The notes under the pieces were generated by a model. It did not search any database. It was not told the origin of the DNA and saw only the letters and a list, made by a program, of their open reading frames with translations. Source: Planctomycetota bacterium (lineage in GTDB: Bacteria > Planctomycetota > UBA11346). From it: DNA of 5,709 bases. A program made the translations under genes and the position numbers. Location of the stretch: positions 1-5,709 of the forward strand of contig JACDEC010000228.1 of assembly GCA_013816645.1 (NCBI GenBank). The letters are read 5' to 3'. Below, piece by piece: positions 5,014 to 5,709 of the stretch (positions within the stretch are counted from its first letter, which is position 1; every line of letters begins with the position of its first letter).

Positions 5014-5709
5014 TCAGCGCGTCCCCGCCACCCGCAGCAACTCATCCTCGGCTGCCTTCGACCACGAACCACCCACCAGCTTGGGGCCGAGGGTTGGATA
5101 GGTCGCGACCAGTTCATCGAGTTCCATCAACGGGAATTCGCCGAGTTGTGGATAGACCACGATCTTGCCGGCGATGGTGCGGTCGCGGACCGCGGTCAGG
5201 CCATCGATGGCGCCGGCCATGCCGGAGACCGCGCCGACCGACAAGTTGGTGTCGAGCCCGCCAGCGACGACCTTGCCGAGCACCACGCGCATATCCTCCA
5301 TGGTCGAACCAGAGGTGCCGATGAAGTAGAGCCGCTTGGCTGCCACGGCGTCGAGATCGATGGAGCAGGGCACATCGGCGGGAATGCCGGCGAAGAGGTT
5401 GACGATGCCGCCGGGCGCCGCATCGGCGATGGCCTCGGGGACCAGCGACGGCACTGGCGCCATCAGGAAGCAGTAGTCGACGCCGCCGCGCGGCTTCTCG
5501 CGCTCGGGGTTGAACAGGCGCAGTTCCACGCCGCGCGCCTGGGCGAACGGCTCCACCCGCTCGCGCAGCGCGGTGGCCCGGTCGGCGTTTCGCACCCCGC
5601 CCTCGACCAGCGCCGCCGGTTGCGACGAGGCGATCGCGCGCACCATCGCCATGACGCCCATCGGGCCGCCGGCGCCGACCACGTTGACGTGGTCGCCGGG
5701 ACGCAGTTC
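5014..5709 (-). CDS. Medium-chain (zinc-type) alcohol/polyol dehydrogenase, N terminus off the right edge
   Basis: The frame is open across the right edge and ends at TGA 5016-5014, giving the last 231 residues of a protein normally 350-420 long. PGDHVNVVGAGGPMG, at the start of the visible part, is the first strand and glycine loop of an NAD(P)-binding Rossmann fold. FLMAPVPSLVPEAIADAAPGG and the KRLYFIGTSGST segment fit the middle of medium-chain dehydrogenases, and AGKIVVYP is the typical C-terminal strand. The GroES-like catalytic domain with any zinc ligands lies outside the window, so metal dependence cannot be checked. The GTG at 5682 is internal to the Rossmann strand and is not the start. 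With the downstream FGGY kinase it probably forms a polyol or sugar catabolic operon; sorbitol- or sorbose-phosphate-type dehydrogenases are the nearest memory match. Confidence 0.85.
   Translation of the reverse strand, partial: ELRPGDHVNVVGAGGPMGVMAMVRAIASSQPAALVEGGVRNADRATALRERVEPFAQARGVELRLFNPEREKPRGGVDYCFLMAPVPSLVPEAIADAAPGGIVNLFAGIPADVPCSIDLDAVAAKRLYFIGTSGSTMEDMRVVLGKVVAGGLDTNLSVGAVSGMAGAIDGLTAVRDRTIAGKIVVYPQLGEFPLMELDELVATYPTLGPKLVGGSWSKAAEDELLRVAGTR

Overview
The window is GC-rich DNA from a bacterium, most likely a gammaproteobacterium of the Xanthomonadaceae type (for example Lysobacter, Luteimonas or Xanthomonas). This guess rests on the tandem TTCCGGAC-type intergenic repeats and the sugar-kinase/dehydrogenase pair, both recalled from memory, so the taxon is not certain. 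It joins two unlike pieces: the end of an integrated mobile element (about 1-2762) and ordinary chromosome (about 2763-5709), with a tRNA-Glu gene at the junction.

Mobile element, 1-2762. A leftward cluster of very small, overlapping genes runs off the left edge: an excisionase-like helix-turn-helix gene broken by an in-frame TAA (232-423), a 48-residue protein (89-235) and the start of a CxxC...CxxC zinc-ribbon protein (1-92). Facing away from it is a rightward operon: an HTH repressor-like gene (496-1278) and, 4 bases further on, a large serine recombinase (1283-2800). The divergent promoter region carries two perfect copies of the palindrome GTTTTGCAAAAC. One lies just before each start codon, which suggests one regulator controls both directions. 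None of the small leftward genes is obvious from standard ORF calling.

Junction, about 2755-2836. tRNA-Glu(UUC) lies on the minus strand with its 3' end against the element. The last dozen codons of the recombinase are read antisense through this tRNA, so the recombinase C terminus should change when the element excises. The final A of the encoded CCA is missing after integration.

Chromosome, 2836-5709. A single-domain response regulator (2965-3375, plus strand) converges, with a 9-base gap, on a minus-strand sugar operon: an NAD(P)-type medium-chain dehydrogenase (5014 to beyond 5709, N terminus missing) followed by an FGGY carbohydrate kinase (3385-4869). The gap between these two genes holds tandem AAGTCCGG octamers that form a 20-bp perfect inverted repeat. 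The likely logic of the pair is oxidation of a polyol or sugar by the dehydrogenase and phosphorylation of a ketose by the kinase, but the substrate cannot be read from this window.
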